Shown in pieces: positions 1 through 11,278 of a stretch of 64,000 nt of DNA (position 1 is its first letter; the number at the start of each line of letters is the position of its first letter). Under the pieces are notes generated by a model that saw nothing but the letters and a program-made list of their open reading frames with translations, was not told the DNA's origin and made no database searches. The translations under genes and the position numbers were made by a program. Source of the DNA: Bolinopsis microptera. Taxonomy: Eukaryota > Ctenophora > Tentaculata > Lobata > Bolinopsidae. The DNA lies in the NCBI RefSeq assembly GCF_026151205.1, contig NC_087082.1:584401-648400 (forward strand), in the 5' to 3' direction.

Positions 1-136
1 CGGCTAAAACCCTAAGTACTGATACTTGATGGCTGATAAATCCTAGCGTCAGAACCTCGGTATTATTATATTTGTTTAGCTGACAAGATTAATTAAGACT
101 AATATACAAAACATTTGCACTACAGTGAAGATTGTT

Positions 137-2335
137 ATGACCAAGAAGGAAACACAGTACGATAAATACCTGCGGAATGGGAGTGAGATATTTGAAATCT
201 ACTGTTCGACTGGCAACAAACATCCCATCATGTTACCCAGAGCTCCTCAACAAAAGTATGTAGACCTTTACCCTGAAGATCAGCCCGGATGTAGTTTTGA
301 AAACGACAGAAACCAGCAACTCAACTACGAGGCTGAGGTAATTGTATACAGAGCTTTAGAGAAACTGAGTAGTGAAGATTTTATTGTTCTTCATAGTTTT
401 GAATATACTCATTTCCAATATTATTTGGGAGATTTAACCCATGTCAAACGGAAATGTACAGAGTGTAAGAAGAGAGCAACTAACCGAGAAGGCGAGTGCG
501 ACTTTTTAGTGATAACACCAAACTGCTTTGTAATTATTGAAGTGAAGAATATTGGTCATATCGGGAATCAATCAGACCCTGGGTGTAACAACGATCAACA
601 GTCGCAAGCATTGGGCAAAACGTTTCAGAAATCACTGGACCAGAGGAACAAGATGGTAGAATTTGTTAAAAGATTTTGTAAACGGTTAACAGTTCTCCAG
701 TTTACCGTTTACCCTAACTTTGAAAAAACATTCAAGAAAGATTTTCAGCTAAGCAGGGATCAACTTTCGACAATTATTTTCAAAGAAGATTTGGAAGATT
801 TTAGTAATTGGTGGAAAGACAATGTAAGCGATCTTGTCTTGGATGAGCCTTTACATCCTGAGTTTCGCACCAAACATGAACATGTTAGGAACTTATTATT
901 AGCTATTTGGTGCACAGAAAAGACTAATTGTGATAAGTCCAAATGTAGTTTGGGCAAGTGTATAGTTAAAATCGGCGAACAACTGCGTTCAGGAAGATTT
1001 ACCTTTAGGAGCAATAACCCTGAAGTTATTCCATCACCCAAGATCGTCAAGGACTTTTTAGGGATAGACAACTTGACTAAACAACAATACGATTTGATAG
1101 ATTCAAATGAGACGTTATTGTGGATCAATGGACCCGCTGGAGCTGGTAAAACTGTTGTACTACTAGCTAAGATACTACAGCTAGCATTGTCAAGTGAAGA
1201 TAACAAAATTGTGCTATTCTGTGAATCTTGTAACATCGGTGACGCCATGACATCCCCACAGCATCTACAAAAGCCGCTACAAAAAGCAGGTGTTAAGCAC
1301 GTTTCTCTTGTTGTTAGAGAAATGGTTGATAAACCTGCTGATGAAATCTGGCGTAAAATAAGAGGCTATCTTAATGACAATCAAGTTGTCATAATAATGC
1401 TTAGGGATTTTAATACTGAAACTAAGCATATCGGAGGCATCGATAATACATCGCTAATAATCTTAATACGTTTATTTCAAGGAAAAGGAATTCACGTGTT
1501 TTTCGACGATATTCAAGGAGTGTTACGCATGTGGAATAAATTAAAAAAAGAAATCAATAAAAACTATGAGATATTTAAAGCATTGTTTGAACTGTCATGT
1601 TCTTGTCACGTTGGGATCTCATGTGACACGTTACAAAGCCCAATTTATGATACTGATGAGGAGGAAAGGTTGGGACATGACTCTAAACTAACGACACTTT
1701 TTAACAACAAATTATCATCTACACAGCTTGTAAGTCTATCAAAGAATTTGAGAAACACTTCTGATTTGTCGAGAACATTGTCAGTCATTCGAGAACATAT
1801 AATTGAGCCGGAAAACCACGTATCAACATTTATAAATGATTTCGCCATTTTACAAGCTCCCGGGCACTACATACATGGACCAAAAACTATAGTGCATGTT
1901 CTGCAAAAGTTTAACGAGGAACTTATATATTCTATTTTTGACAAAAAATTTAATGAATTATGTTTTGATGATATGATAGATAGTAATGATGTTGGTATTC
2001 TTTACAATGTTGGGGCTAATTTAAGTAAAACGATTGTGGATGGGATATTATTTTCAAAGGATATTACACCATGCCATGTGATGTCAACATATTCAAAAGA
2101 ATGGTCTGCAGTTATAGCACTGCAACAGGTATGTGATCGTGAAGCTGAGACACTGACTGGAGTTTCTGAAAACATTTCAATTGAATCAGAAATTTTATAT
2201 CTTGCTATGACACGAGCACGAGTTAAGTGCACAGTAATAATGTATCCTGCAAAAGGTACTATACTTGATGAATCTTATCGCATATGTAGTCTACTTGATA
2301 AGCTCAAAGACTCTGCTGAAGTAAAATATCACTAA
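137..2335 (+). CDS. NERD-nuclease / superfamily 1 helicase-like protein
   Basis: Single open frame of 732 aa from ATG 137; the frame is open a little upstream from a GTG at 125, but in an animal the ATG is the likely start. Around residues 64-140 lies a nuclease-related (NERD-like) region with spaced acidic residues and a Glu-Val-Lys triad (GECDF then IIEVKN), the usual PD-(D/E)xK pattern. A P-loop (GPAGAGKT) follows near residue 332, a Walker B-like FFDDIQ near 454, and a C-terminal motif VI (YLAMTRAR) near 688. Together this resembles nuclease-helicase proteins with a Schlafen-type helicase domain that are expanded in many invertebrates. A role in nucleic-acid processing or defence is inference. 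No intron or frame break is seen, which fits a retrocopy or mobile-linked gene. It could also be the last exon of a larger gene, because an acceptor-like ctacag lies just before the start. Confidence 0.8.
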   Translation: MTKKETQYDKYLRNGSEIFEIYCSTGNKHPIMLPRAPQQKYVDLYPEDQPGCSFENDRNQQLNYEAEVIVYRALEKLSSEDFIVLHSFEYTHFQYYLGDLTHVKRKCTECKKRATNREGECDFLVITPNCFVIIEVKNIGHIGNQSDPGCNNDQQSQALGKTFQKSLDQRNKMVEFVKRFCKRLTVLQFTVYPNFEKTFKKDFQLSRDQLSTIIFKEDLEDFSNWWKDNVSDLVLDEPLHPEFRTKHEHVRNLLLAIWCTEKTNCDKSKCSLGKCIVKIGEQLRSGRFTFRSNNPEVIPSPKIVKDFLGIDNLTKQQYDLIDSNETLLWINGPAGAGKTVVLLAKILQLALSSEDNKIVLFCESCNIGDAMTSPQHLQKPLQKAGVKHVSLVVREMVDKPADEIWRKIRGYLNDNQVVIIMLRDFNTETKHIGGIDNTSLIILIRLFQGKGIHVFFDDIQGVLRMWNKLKKEINKNYEIFKALFELSCSCHVGISCDTLQSPIYDTDEEERLGHDSKLTTLFNNKLSSTQLVSLSKNLRNTSDLSRTLSVIREHIIEPENHVSTFINDFAILQAPGHYIHGPKTIVHVLQKFNEELIYSIFDKKFNELCFDDMIDSNDVGILYNVGANLSKTIVDGILFSKDITPCHVMSTYSKEWSAVIALQQVCDREAETLTGVSENISIESEILYLAMTRARVKCTVIMYPAKGTILDESYRICSLLDKLKDSAEVKYH

Positions 2336-2409
2336 CACTTCAAACTTTAAAATACAATTTATTAACTGAACCGGATTAATTAATTAACTAGGGATTTAAA
2401 TATATTGTG

Positions 2410-2415
2410 AATAAA
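2410..2415 (+). terminator. Candidate polyadenylation signal
   Basis: An AATAAA hexamer lies about 75 bases after the stop codon of the helicase-like gene, at normal spacing for a short 3' UTR. No downstream element was tested. Confidence 0.35.
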
Positions 2416-2962
2416 CATCGGTATAATTTGAAAAGTATAAGGCCTGATGTTGTACTATTTTATCTTCGCTTGTAGTTGATGATATGATTGAGCCAGGACA
2501 CAGACACAGTTGCAGTGACTTTGTCAGTTTAACAGAATATTTATCATATATATGTAAAAATTGGATTATAACTGTTTTATTAAGTTATTATAACGTGTAA
2601 CAACTGCTTTATAATTATCACTTTACAACATCTAAAATTAAATATCCGTCTAAATCCGGTTTCAGCCCTGGTCCGGTTTAAAAGCTGCTGGAAATCAACC
2701 GGAAATTGCAAACCGTCCAGAGATAATACACGAACACTGCAATACCATGATATAAGAAAAGTAGTTCTGTTATTGTTCTGGACATCGTTGTTAAGTACGC
2801 CGAAAAACCGATCGAAAATACGCCGTTTGTCAAAATTCTAAGAAATACGTGGAATACGGCCCATTTTGCGGTTTCAAAAAAAATTTGTTTGATGTTAAAT
2901 TTTGTCCAAATACGCACTTATTTCTTGCGATAAACGTATCCGCAAAGTACGCAAGTACTTAG
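2416..2962. other. Non-coding interval
   Basis: AT-rich sequence between the helicase-like gene and a LINE tail. Only short chance frames are present. No feature could be supported. Confidence 0.5.
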
Positions 2963-4149
2963 ATTGATTGATTGATTGAGGAGCACTACCCGAAGGCATT
3001 ACTCGGCACTAACGCCTTAAAATCTTTAATTACAATCAAATATAAATATATGCACACAATGTATAAAGTATTAATAATGTATGAAATATGATTATGCTAT
3101 TAGCAAATTTAAATAGTAGTATTAAGAATTTTAAATAACTCTTATCTCTTGACATAAATTTAGAACAGCGACACAGGGTCTGAAGAATGCGCGGTGATAT
3201 TTTTATCTTTTAAAAGTTGTAAATGACAGTGAAATTGCGCGGTGTCGATAGCATTGTAAAAAATGCTCGAAGATAGTCATATTTTGTTATGAGGTTAAAG
3301 TTTTGTTGCTCGTTATTATGATCAACGTATGTTGTACCAAATTATTTAAATTTCTAAAAGTACGAAATTTGAGTTGTCCCAGTCCTTGTCATCCGGTTTA
3401 TGTGCTTGTGCAGTAAGCACATGCTTGTTGACTGTAGACTTGAATGAATTTAGGAATTTGTCTTGTAGGCAAGTGGTGACATATTTTATGTCCTTGTTAA
3501 TAATGTTGACTGTTTGGTTATATAACTTAGGCCCAATGTAAGAAATGCTCTTGTCTGAATTACATAAACGGTTAAATGGTACTGCAAAGAACTCAGGTTC
3601 TCTTCTAGGTGCGTTTAAGTTTGAAACAGTGAACATTCTTATAATATTTGGTGGTGCAGTGTTAGAATAAACTTTGTGCATTAAGCATAATATACATTTA
3701 GCTATCACGTTCGGTAAAGCTAATACTTCTAGTTTATTGAAAATTTCCTTTGTGTGTGAAGGTGTGCTATTCAGATCTTTGTCATAAAAATAGCGGTGGT
3801 ATTGGTTATCTGCAGCGCGAATGCCCTTTTTCTGGGCCGAGAAGACTCTTTTAACGGAGTTTAGCGATCTTGTTCCCCAAACTGTGCAGCAGTAGTACAA
3901 GTGAGACTGAACAAAGCTGTTGTATATCAACTTGAGTGCTTTGTTAGGTACTGAGCCTTTGAGTTTGTAGAGAATACCCGCATTTCTAGATACTTTAGTG
4001 GCTAAATGTCTAATGTGGTGGGCCCAATTTAGCTTAGTATCAATGATCACGCCAAGAAACTTTTCGTGATAACTTTGCTTTAGTCGCTCACCTCCCATGT
4101 TAATTGACGATGTCAATTCATGGCAGCTCGGCGCGGCACAGTAGCGCAT
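2963..4149 (-). pseudogene. 3' fragment of a CR1/L2-like non-LTR retrotransposon
   Basis: The reverse-strand frame from 4149 to 3346 (267 aa, no in-frame ATG needed) is the thumb and C-terminal part of a reverse transcriptase. It shows FLGVIIDTKLNW, the hallmark block after the YxDD palm, then a connection domain with YCCTVWG. Endonuclease, fingers and palm are missing, so the copy is 5'-truncated. Downstream, at 2963-3020, the reverse strand ends in a hairpin-like GCCTTCGGG segment followed by (AATC)n, as expected for a LINE 3' tail. The upstream edge (4128-4150) shares a 22-base motif with the broken edge of the CR1-like element near 17.93 kb. Assignment to CR1/L2 rests on the motif style only. 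Confidence 0.7.
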
Positions 4150-4218
4150 CTCGCCGATCTAGCCAGGAATTGAGGAATTCCAGCAAGATACGCGCCAAAA
4201 GACGCGCAGTTGCGGAGT

Positions 4219-4495
4219 GATGTCAACGATTACTTTACACACTGATATCATTATAATTTGGCGTGACACACGTGTAATAGTAGAAATTACTAAGCAAGAA
4301 GTATACTTTTACAGGATTGACTTCGTGCAGTGATGTCAATGATTTCTTTGAGTTTGAGCACACCGATGTCATTATAATTTGGCGTAACCTGTGATATATA
4401 TATAATAGTCTGAAAAGGAAAAAAACATGGAGATTGTAGAAATTACCTAATTACTAGACAAGGAGTATACATTTACAGGATTGACTTCGTGCAAT
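4219..4495. repeat. Diverged direct duplication
   Basis: Two neighbouring units, 4219-4331 and 4332-4495, share the opening GATGTCAA, the middle ATTATAATTTGGCGT and the end TTTACAGGATTGACTTCGTG. The second carries roughly 50 extra bases. No coding potential is seen. Confidence 0.7.
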
Positions 4496-5279
4496 CTTTC
4501 AAGACGGTAATCACATTCAACCGAAAGAACGCGAAATAGATTCGTTCTGACCTATGATATACTTTTTCCTCATCAAGGGTGTACACATGAGACAGCGGGA
4601 CTATTATTAACCCTATTAACGGGACCATTATTAACCTTGCGCAAGTTTGTACAATACCTTATAATAATAACAAATAATTATATTCTCATCTCGGTAACTT
4701 TTTAAACGTTCATGAAGGCAGTTTTCGACAGAATGGCAACTTGTAATCAGTGTTCATTGTCATGTTAAAGGTTTCCTTTATACAAGTGGTAGCTTAGGCC
4801 AACTTAATTATACTGTGTCATAACAGAGTATTTAATATTATTATGCGGCAAGTATCAGTATTTATGCGGCAATGCAAGGAATAAAAGCAAAAGAATCACA
4901 ATGTTAATTGTTCACTCTCCGACCTTCCGCACCCTGACAGAACAGATTGTCCTTGCATGGTTTTACCATTACAACATGATGAATTAGGTAAAACTATAGC
5001 CGAGCACTCCCCAGCAAAAACGTGACCAATGCAATTCAATGTAATTCTACCATATCTATCAATCGTGTTAATGAACACAAAAGCCGGAGGTACACCGGTA
5101 AATATAATCAAGTGGAAAAAGGTGGTAGACATATCACAAAATCTTTGTTAACTTTCATATTCTAATAATTGGGAACAATTTGATTACATACTTTAAAGAG
5201 AACAGTACATGATCAATGATGGAGACATTCGTAAACTATTGACAAATAGATTTACGAGAGTGCTATGGCCAGTACCAAA
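4496..5279. other. Non-coding interval
   Basis: AT-rich sequence with only short unconvincing frames, for example 78 aa on the reverse strand at 4896-5132. No recognisable domain or repeat family. Confidence 0.45.
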
Positions 5280-7890
5280 TACATACATACATGTTACATG
5301 GCGAGATCTCCATCCAAAAGGATTAGTCTGCGTCATCTGCGTCATTACTTTGTATTATACAACTTCGGCGGGTAATATTTCTCCATCCTTTTCGATCTGC
5401 AGCCAATCTTCTCATACAATCAATCGTGAGTCCATTACGATCCAATCTCTGCTCAGCATCTTCAATAAATACATCATTTAAGCTCTTCCTAGGCCTGCCT
5501 CTTGATCGTTTCCCATGCTTGGGTTTCCATTCAAGTAGATAGTTAGGTAACCGATCTTCAGGCATTCTACTGACATGTCCAAACCAACGTAGCCGTTTTG
5601 TTGCTATTATGTCAGTAAGAGCAGTTATTGAAGCCCTTCTTAAAACATCTTCATTTCTTACTCGATGGAACCACCTCACTCTCAGGATTCTGCGTAAGCA
5701 GTACTGATGGAAAGACTCTAATCTTCTTGTCTGCACTTGAGTCGTGTTCCATATCTCACTTCCATAGGTCAGAATGGTAAGAACAGCTGCGATGTAGATT
5801 CGCACTTTGTTGTTAATGCTTATGTTCTTATTCTTCCAAATGTTATTGAGTTGGTTAAAAGCTCCGGTTGCTTTTCCAATCCTGACACTTATTTCTTTAT
5901 CGATCTTGCCATCCGATGTAATTTTGGCACCCAAATAAGTGAATTGAGTGACCTGCTTTGCAGAGTTTCCATCGACAGTAATATCTATGGTCCTATTCTC
6001 TGGGAGTGGGTGCTGCGACGTATCTTTCCCAATTACCATGATCTCTGTTTTCTTTGCGTTCATCTTTAAACCCCCAAGCCCACAGTATTTCGCAATATTG
6101 TCCGTTGTTTCTTGCAGTCCCTCGACAGTGTCATCCATGCCTGCTATGTCATCAGCATAGTCCAAATCAATGACACATTTTTCCGGTTGTCTGGAACTTT
6201 GTCTGTACTGAAGAGTAAAACCACGCGATATATTTTTAAACTTCTCGGCAAGTTCTAATCCCCAGTTAAGTACAAGGTTGAAAATGGGAGGCCCTTGCAC
6301 ATCACCTTGTCCAGTCCCCGAATCGACATCAAACCATCTTGTCAATTCCCCATTGACACGAACTGCACTTTCAGTTGCTCTAAAGAACGCTTTGAAAACA
6401 TTGATGTATTTTGTTGGAAGACCATAATGTTCAAAAGCTTTCCAAATAAAGTCACGATTGATTGAATCAAAAGCAGCTTTAAAATCAATAAAGTTTATAT
6501 ACAAAGGGACGTTGAATTCTATACAATTGTGTATTATACAATGAAGGGAGTATAGCTGATCTATACAAGAACGGTTTCTCCTGAAACCACACTGATTTTC
6601 TCTAAGTAACTTTTCAAGCCCATTACTTAGTCTTTTTAACAACACGATTTGAAATAACTTCGATACGGTGGAGCGTAGAGTTATCCCTCTGTTGTTGTTG
6701 CAATATGTGAGGTCCCCTTTCTTTGGGATGATGGTGATGATTCCTTTCCTCCAATCACTAGGAATATCCTCACTTTTCCATACAGTTTCAAACAAATCTT
6801 TTAACCAAGGCAGAAGTCCAGGAGAACCGTACTTTAACTGCTCATTTGAAATTTCATCAATTCCAGCACTTTTGTAGTTCTTCAACTTCTTGATAGCTTC
6901 CTCAATTTCAAACAAGGACGGTGGCTCATCATCATTACTAAGATATTCAAAAGAAAGTACCTTTTCGTCCTCATCCAATAGAGAGAAATCCACCGCATCT
7001 GCTGCTGGCGTCAAGAGTTCTTCAAAATATTCGGCCCAGCGATGTGACTGAGCTTCGGGATCTGATATAAGTGTCCCATTCTTATCCCGCACTGCCGCAG
7101 ATCTGTTTACTCTCTTGTTTGTAAGGGATTTTATTTTCTGCCAAACATCTCTTTGTTGACCCTGCTTGGCAGCCTCTTCCAATTCCTCAGCTACTCTAAC
7201 AGCCCAGGCATTATCATCTCTTTTACAGTTCTGCCTAACAAGACCGTTAATCTGCGAGTACTTAGCACGATTCTCAGCAGTACTAGGTTTCTTTTTAATC
7301 TCACCTCGTTCTTTTAGGAGATTCTTAGTATCCTTTGAGAGGTGTTCTGTTCTCTTTTTCCGGCCCCTTTCACCCAGAACTTCAAACGAGACATCAGTTA
7401 TAATGTCTCTCAATTTCTTCCATTGTTCTTCTAAAGGAGAGTTTCCAAGCTCCTGATCGTTGGTATAGTATTTTTCAGCTATTTTGTTACTATATTCCTG
7501 GCTCTTAGATCTATCACGCAAGTTCTCTAAAGCAGGCTGTCTTACACGCTTCTTTCTTTTCTGTGGACACTTAAGCTTAATAGATACATATCCTCTTACC
7601 AGATAGTGAGTAGTATTTATATCTGCTCCTCTCATGCTCCTGACATCAAGCAATGAATGGCTCCATCTCGTTGAAATACAAATATGGTCAATTTGAGTGA
7701 CGGTGTTACCATTTGGGGATCTCCATGTTGTCTTGTGGATATCCTTGTGTTCAAAAAGTGTGCCTCCGATCGTCAGCTGGTGCATAGTACAGAAATCTAG
7801 CATCCGTTTTCCGTTATCATTGGATTCTGTGTGATATGAGTGTTTTCCTATAACACCAGGGTGAGCATCAGTGTCCCTTACCAAATACAC
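5280..7890 (-). mobile_element. 5'-truncated APE-type LINE (RTE / craniofacial-development-2-like)
   Basis: A reverse-strand LINE starting inside its endonuclease domain near 7890 and ending near 5280. The 3' end reads into a short (TGTA)n stretch at 5280-5296, a microsatellite tail of the kind left by target-primed insertion. The single ORF is uninterrupted, so the insertion looks young. I could not define the target-site duplication. Confidence 0.8.
5323..7890 (-). CDS. Endonuclease (partial) - reverse transcriptase ORF
   Basis: 855-aa open frame. Residues 1-110 are the C-terminal half of an APE-type endonuclease: ..GGTLFEHKDIHKTTW.. then QIDHICIS, as in craniofacial-development-protein-2-like endonucleases. 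The catalytic N-terminal blocks are missing. The RT follows: IIPKKGDL and NNRGITL (fingers), FIDFKAAFDS and GTGQGDVQGPP (palm), LDYADDIAG (the YADD active site), then a C-terminal RRILRVRW..RLRWFGHVSRMPEDR..GRPRKS segment common in RTE-related elements. The start shown is where the frame opens, not a true initiator. The element would copy itself by target-primed reverse transcription; without its full endonuclease this copy is probably dead. Confidence 0.85.
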   Translation of the reverse strand: MYLVRDTDAHPGVIGKHSYHTESNDNGKRMLDFCTMHQLTIGGTLFEHKDIHKTTWRSPNGNTVTQIDHICISTRWSHSLLDVRSMRGADINTTHYLVRGYVSIKLKCPQKRKKRVRQPALENLRDRSKSQEYSNKIAEKYYTNDQELGNSPLEEQWKKLRDIITDVSFEVLGERGRKKRTEHLSKDTKNLLKERGEIKKKPSTAENRAKYSQINGLVRQNCKRDDNAWAVRVAEELEEAAKQGQQRDVWQKIKSLTNKRVNRSAAVRDKNGTLISDPEAQSHRWAEYFEELLTPAADAVDFSLLDEDEKVLSFEYLSNDDEPPSLFEIEEAIKKLKNYKSAGIDEISNEQLKYGSPGLLPWLKDLFETVWKSEDIPSDWRKGIITIIPKKGDLTYCNNNRGITLRSTVSKLFQIVLLKRLSNGLEKLLRENQCGFRRNRSCIDQLYSLHCIIHNCIEFNVPLYINFIDFKAAFDSINRDFIWKAFEHYGLPTKYINVFKAFFRATESAVRVNGELTRWFDVDSGTGQGDVQGPPIFNLVLNWGLELAEKFKNISRGFTLQYRQSSRQPEKCVIDLDYADDIAGMDDTVEGLQETTDNIAKYCGLGGLKMNAKKTEIMVIGKDTSQHPLPENRTIDITVDGNSAKQVTQFTYLGAKITSDGKIDKEISVRIGKATGAFNQLNNIWKNKNISINNKVRIYIAAVLTILTYGSEIWNTTQVQTRRLESFHQYCLRRILRVRWFHRVRNEDVLRRASITALTDIIATKRLRWFGHVSRMPEDRLPNYLLEWKPKHGKRSRGRPRKSLNDVFIEDAEQRLDRNGLTIDCMRRLAADRKGWRNITRRSCIIQSNDADDAD

Positions 7891-7921
7891 AAATCACTAA
7901 TCATGATTCCTAGCTTTGAAT

Positions 7922-8043
7922 TTACCCGGGAACCCCGGGCTTTGTGTTCTCAAACAGTCGTTATATTAATATGAGACTTAAGTTAATTTTAATAATATTC
8001 AATTGATACGTGTATGAAAACCTAAAACGGGGTCCCCAGGTAA
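7922..8043. repeat. Small element bounded by TTACC-type palindromic ends
   Basis: Begins TTACCCGGGAACCCCGGG and ends GGGGTCCCCAGGTAA. The two ends are inverted relative to each other and each is itself nearly palindromic. The same end motif occurs at 11205-11278, 13807-13878 and 47921-48004, so this looks like a dispersed miniature element. No coding capacity. Confidence 0.5.
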
Positions 8044-8652
8044 TAAGACTCGATCGATTAGATATTTCAACGATTTCGATACGAGAGGTATTTATTATAC
8101 CTCATGCTACTGCTAGCTATGCATTTTCGTATAATACAGCTCAGAATGACATTAACTGCGGAGCACCGTACTAAGTTTCTACAACAAGGTCTATACTAAA
8201 CATGCGAAGATGATTAATCACTCAACACTCAACACATAACATACTTAAACACGTATACTTCAAGTAGTCCTTAGTGACTATTTAGAATCCAAACCCAAAC
8301 TAGAGTGTAGAGCGTATGTTTAAAACCCTAATCCGTACGAGAAATAAGACCAACATCCTTATTTGGTCATACCACCTGGTCATTATAAAGAGGTTCATAA
8401 AACCAAAACATATCCAAATAATTTTTGATCAATTAGGCTTAATTGACGTTCATAAGGCTCAATAACAACCAAACAATTTGTCAAGTCTCAAGAAGAGCCA
8501 TCTTCATAATGTAGATGGCATGGTGGACGGTGGTCAGCTCCAGGTCTTTGTATCTGGAAGACGTATCTCTATGCTTTCTCCATGTATTAGTTAAGCAAGC
8601 TATAGGAATTCCTTGTAATCTCCTGGGCTGGTTGTTGAGTTGGTGGATGTGA
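8044..8652. other. Non-coding interval
   Basis: No repeat structure or convincing frame was seen. It lies downstream of the decayed transposase-like gene. Confidence 0.4.
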
Positions 8653-9266
8653 TTAATTAAGGATAGAAGGTCTCCTATTATATATATAATACACGTCGTT
8701 CCTGTAGCAAGTAGGGATATCGGGAAAGACGATGTTCTGCAGATTGAGATCTTCCCAGGAGGTCTTCGTGATCTTGAAAAGGGTTATTTCGAGTGATGTT
8801 GTGTCACCGAACAGTTGCTTGGAGACAGATCCTCTGACAAGCTCCGCCTCCAGGACGTGATGTCTGCAGGCCATCCAGAGAATCTGTTGATTGAGGAGCT
8901 GCTGAAGAATAGTACCTGCTTTTTTGTGAACTCCAGTATTGAATGTCTTATCAAATCCAACGGCTATTATTTTATCTGCTAGGCTACGGTCGTCGAGCAT
9001 CTTCTTCACTTTGTCTGCTTCGTCCTAGTCCCTGTAGAGTCACTCGTCTTACAGATTGCGAGTATCTTGTTCTCCTCATCTTGTTCTAGGACCACAGCCA
9101 GTCTGTTTACTTTGCTAAATCCTCCGAGGTCTGCTAGGAGTTTTCCGTCGAAATTTATCTGTCTGACATTGGACGTAAAGTCTCTTTTGATATTTGCTGC
9201 TTGCTTTGATCGGACTGAGGCTCTGTGACGACTTGCAGTGGACTCTGAGAGAGATAACAGCTTCAT
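8653..9266 (-). pseudogene. Decayed transposase-like (RNase H-like) gene fragment
   Basis: Two reverse-strand frames, 9266-9006 and 9009-8653, join by a one-base shift near 9020-9030. In order they show NFDGKLLADL, NRLAVVL, then VGFDKTFNTG, ILWMACRHH and a LFKITKTSW block. This pattern (DGKLLPD, FDTTASNTG, LLWLACRHH, LFKRF..W) is one I recognise from a large family of uncharacterised, transposase-like proteins repeated in cnidarian, arthropod and mollusc genomes. The second Thr of the usual FDTT motif is changed to Lys-Thr here and the frame is broken, so this copy is inactive. Family identity is from recalled motifs, so moderately sure only. Confidence 0.5.
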
Positions 9267-10145
9267 ATCCCCGTGTATTTACCGAGCAGTGAGATGCAGT
9301 GTCTCCTTGAACTGTCACTGAGGGAAAGAAAATAAGATACTACGTGTGAAAATGAGATAATGTTCAACTTCTATCATGAAATTACCAAGGAGATGACAGT
9401 AAATTATTCACAAATCTGATTTATTTTTAACTAACGATGAACATGCAAGAAGGCTTTTAGTTTTAATAACCAGGGTTTAAGCCAGGCAGGATAGTTAAAT
9501 AGTATATACCTGATTTTGAGAGAAACAACCAGACTGCAGCCAAGACTGATAGCAAGACGAATGAACTCCGCAAATTTCTGGTCAAAAATAGACCGTCTTA
9601 GTTTATTGTAGATCCCCTGCTGAGAAATAAGTGTGCGTTCAGAATCTATATAAAACCCATTTATTACGGCTTCTAGCATAGCCGTTCTGTTTAGCGTAAA
9701 AATCGATTGGGATTTTAATAGCTAAGTCTAATAATATCCCAGTTACGTTGGATGAGTTGCATGTATAAAAATTGTTCAAAAAGTGATTGATTACGTAATA
9801 TAAAGTGATTACGTGTACGTAATATGCAAACAAAATACAAATTCATGAGATAAGTGCGTGGCTGTATTGACGTTGATTGATCCATGTTACTTGTTATATG
9901 CAATGTGGTATCTTGAAAATTCCTAACACGTTCAAGTTGTAATATAAACTAGTGTCCTAAACAGTCAACATTCTTCTTAAATTTTTGACGGAAATGACCA
10001 GTAAGTAAAGAAAAAATCAAATATTTTAACCGGAACATCAAAACTATCGTCTTCAACCGGCGAGGTTTTCTTTTTCATTAAAACTAGTAACTTAGTAGGG
10101 TTACCAGTTTTGATGAAACTAATTTGCCAAGTTCACTTTAAGTTA
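9267..10145. other. Non-coding interval before the foldback element
   Basis: AT-rich. Short frames at 9431-9679 and 9639-9903 have no recognisable motif. No repeat was noted. Confidence 0.4.
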
Positions 10146-10153
10146 CCATTTTC

Positions 10154-10575
10154 GGCACTATCCGTCGCGGAGTAGAGTCCGCGGCGGAGCCGCCGGACTC
10201 CGAGCGGACTCCAGCGGAGCCGCCGGACTCCGAGCGGACTCCGGCGGTGCTCCGCCAAAATGTATTTACACTGGACTCGAGTACATTTTGGCGGACTCCG
10301 AGCGGAGCCGAGCGGACTCCGAGCGGACTTTAAAGTCCGCCGCGGACTCCGAGCGGCGGCTCGGCGGAGTGTCCGCCGCGGACTAAGCCACTAGGCGGAC
10401 TCCGGTCCGCCGCGGACTCCGGCGGAGTGCTTGGCGGACTCCGCCGGACCTCTCCGCCAGACTTGAATCCGGCGGAGTCCGGCGGAGCTTGGCGGAGTCC
10501 GCCAGCTCGGCGGACTCCGCTCGGAGTCCGCCGGACTCCAACAGAGTCCACTGACTTCCGACTTCCGACCCTCGG
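10154..10575. repeat. Left GC-rich tip of foldback arm
   Basis: About 420 bp built from reiterated and mutually complementary modules such as GCGGACTCCGAGCGG and GGCGGAGTCCGC. It is strongly GC-rich in an AT-rich window. Frames running through it are repeats of the module, not genes. Confidence 0.85.
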
Positions 10576-11204
10576 CTAAATTTGTCACGTGACATACAAC
10601 ATAGCCAATAGCATTTTGCGATATTGTGGTCAGATGATAAACCTTAACCATTACCCTCACAATGTCAATAGTGTACAACTCTAGTCCTAACTTTGACCCT
10701 ATAATGTATAAACGTTGACCCTAACACCTAACCCTCCACCAAACAGCCAGCAGCGAAATATCAATGTCATTGACTGGTCACGTGACCAAAACAATTTTTG
10801 TCATATTATCTCATATAGGGAAGCGTTTTTAGTTTTACCCTACACGTTGCATGTGGCGTCATTCGGCCGGATCCCAGCAAGCAAAAATACGTCGACCATC
10901 ACAGGACGACGCCAGCACTCTCTACGCTCGTCGAGCTCCGATCGTCCTGTGACGAAGTAAGGACGAAGCCTGAGGTCCTCAGGTAACATCGACCACCGAT
11001 TGAAAATTCAGAGATTTTTTGACATAAAGGTCAAATGTAAAACTAAAATCTTGATGTTAATTGATTGACGACGCGACGTCAATTTTTGAGCACAGCGCGA
11101 GCGCATGCGGAAAAGGACCGCGTAGCTAGTCAAGATGTTGATAAATATTTGGCTTGTGGCGCGATGTGTTGCTCTAAGTCTAACTATAGCCCTCTCGCTT
11201 GCAG

Positions 11205-11278
11205 TTACTGGGCCGCGCTCAGCCTGTCATTCCGCCTAATCTCTATTAACAATATTAAAGCCTGGGGTCCTCAGGTAA
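11205..11278. mobile_element. 74-bp miniature element nested in the left foldback arm
   Basis: Starts TTACTGGGCCGCGC, ends GGGGTCCTCAGGTAA, and is flanked by the 8-bp repeat GCTTGCAG (11197-11204 and 11279-11286). The right arm lacks it and keeps a single uninterrupted copy of the target, so insertion after arm formation is directly visible. Related copies lie at 47921-48004 (inverted) and probably 13807-13878. Confidence 0.75.

Noticed and set aside
9510-9619. Exon-like stretch with acceptor and donor upstream of the transposase-like pseudogene
   Set aside because: Its donor phase does not join the next frame without crossing a stop, and no homology was recognised.
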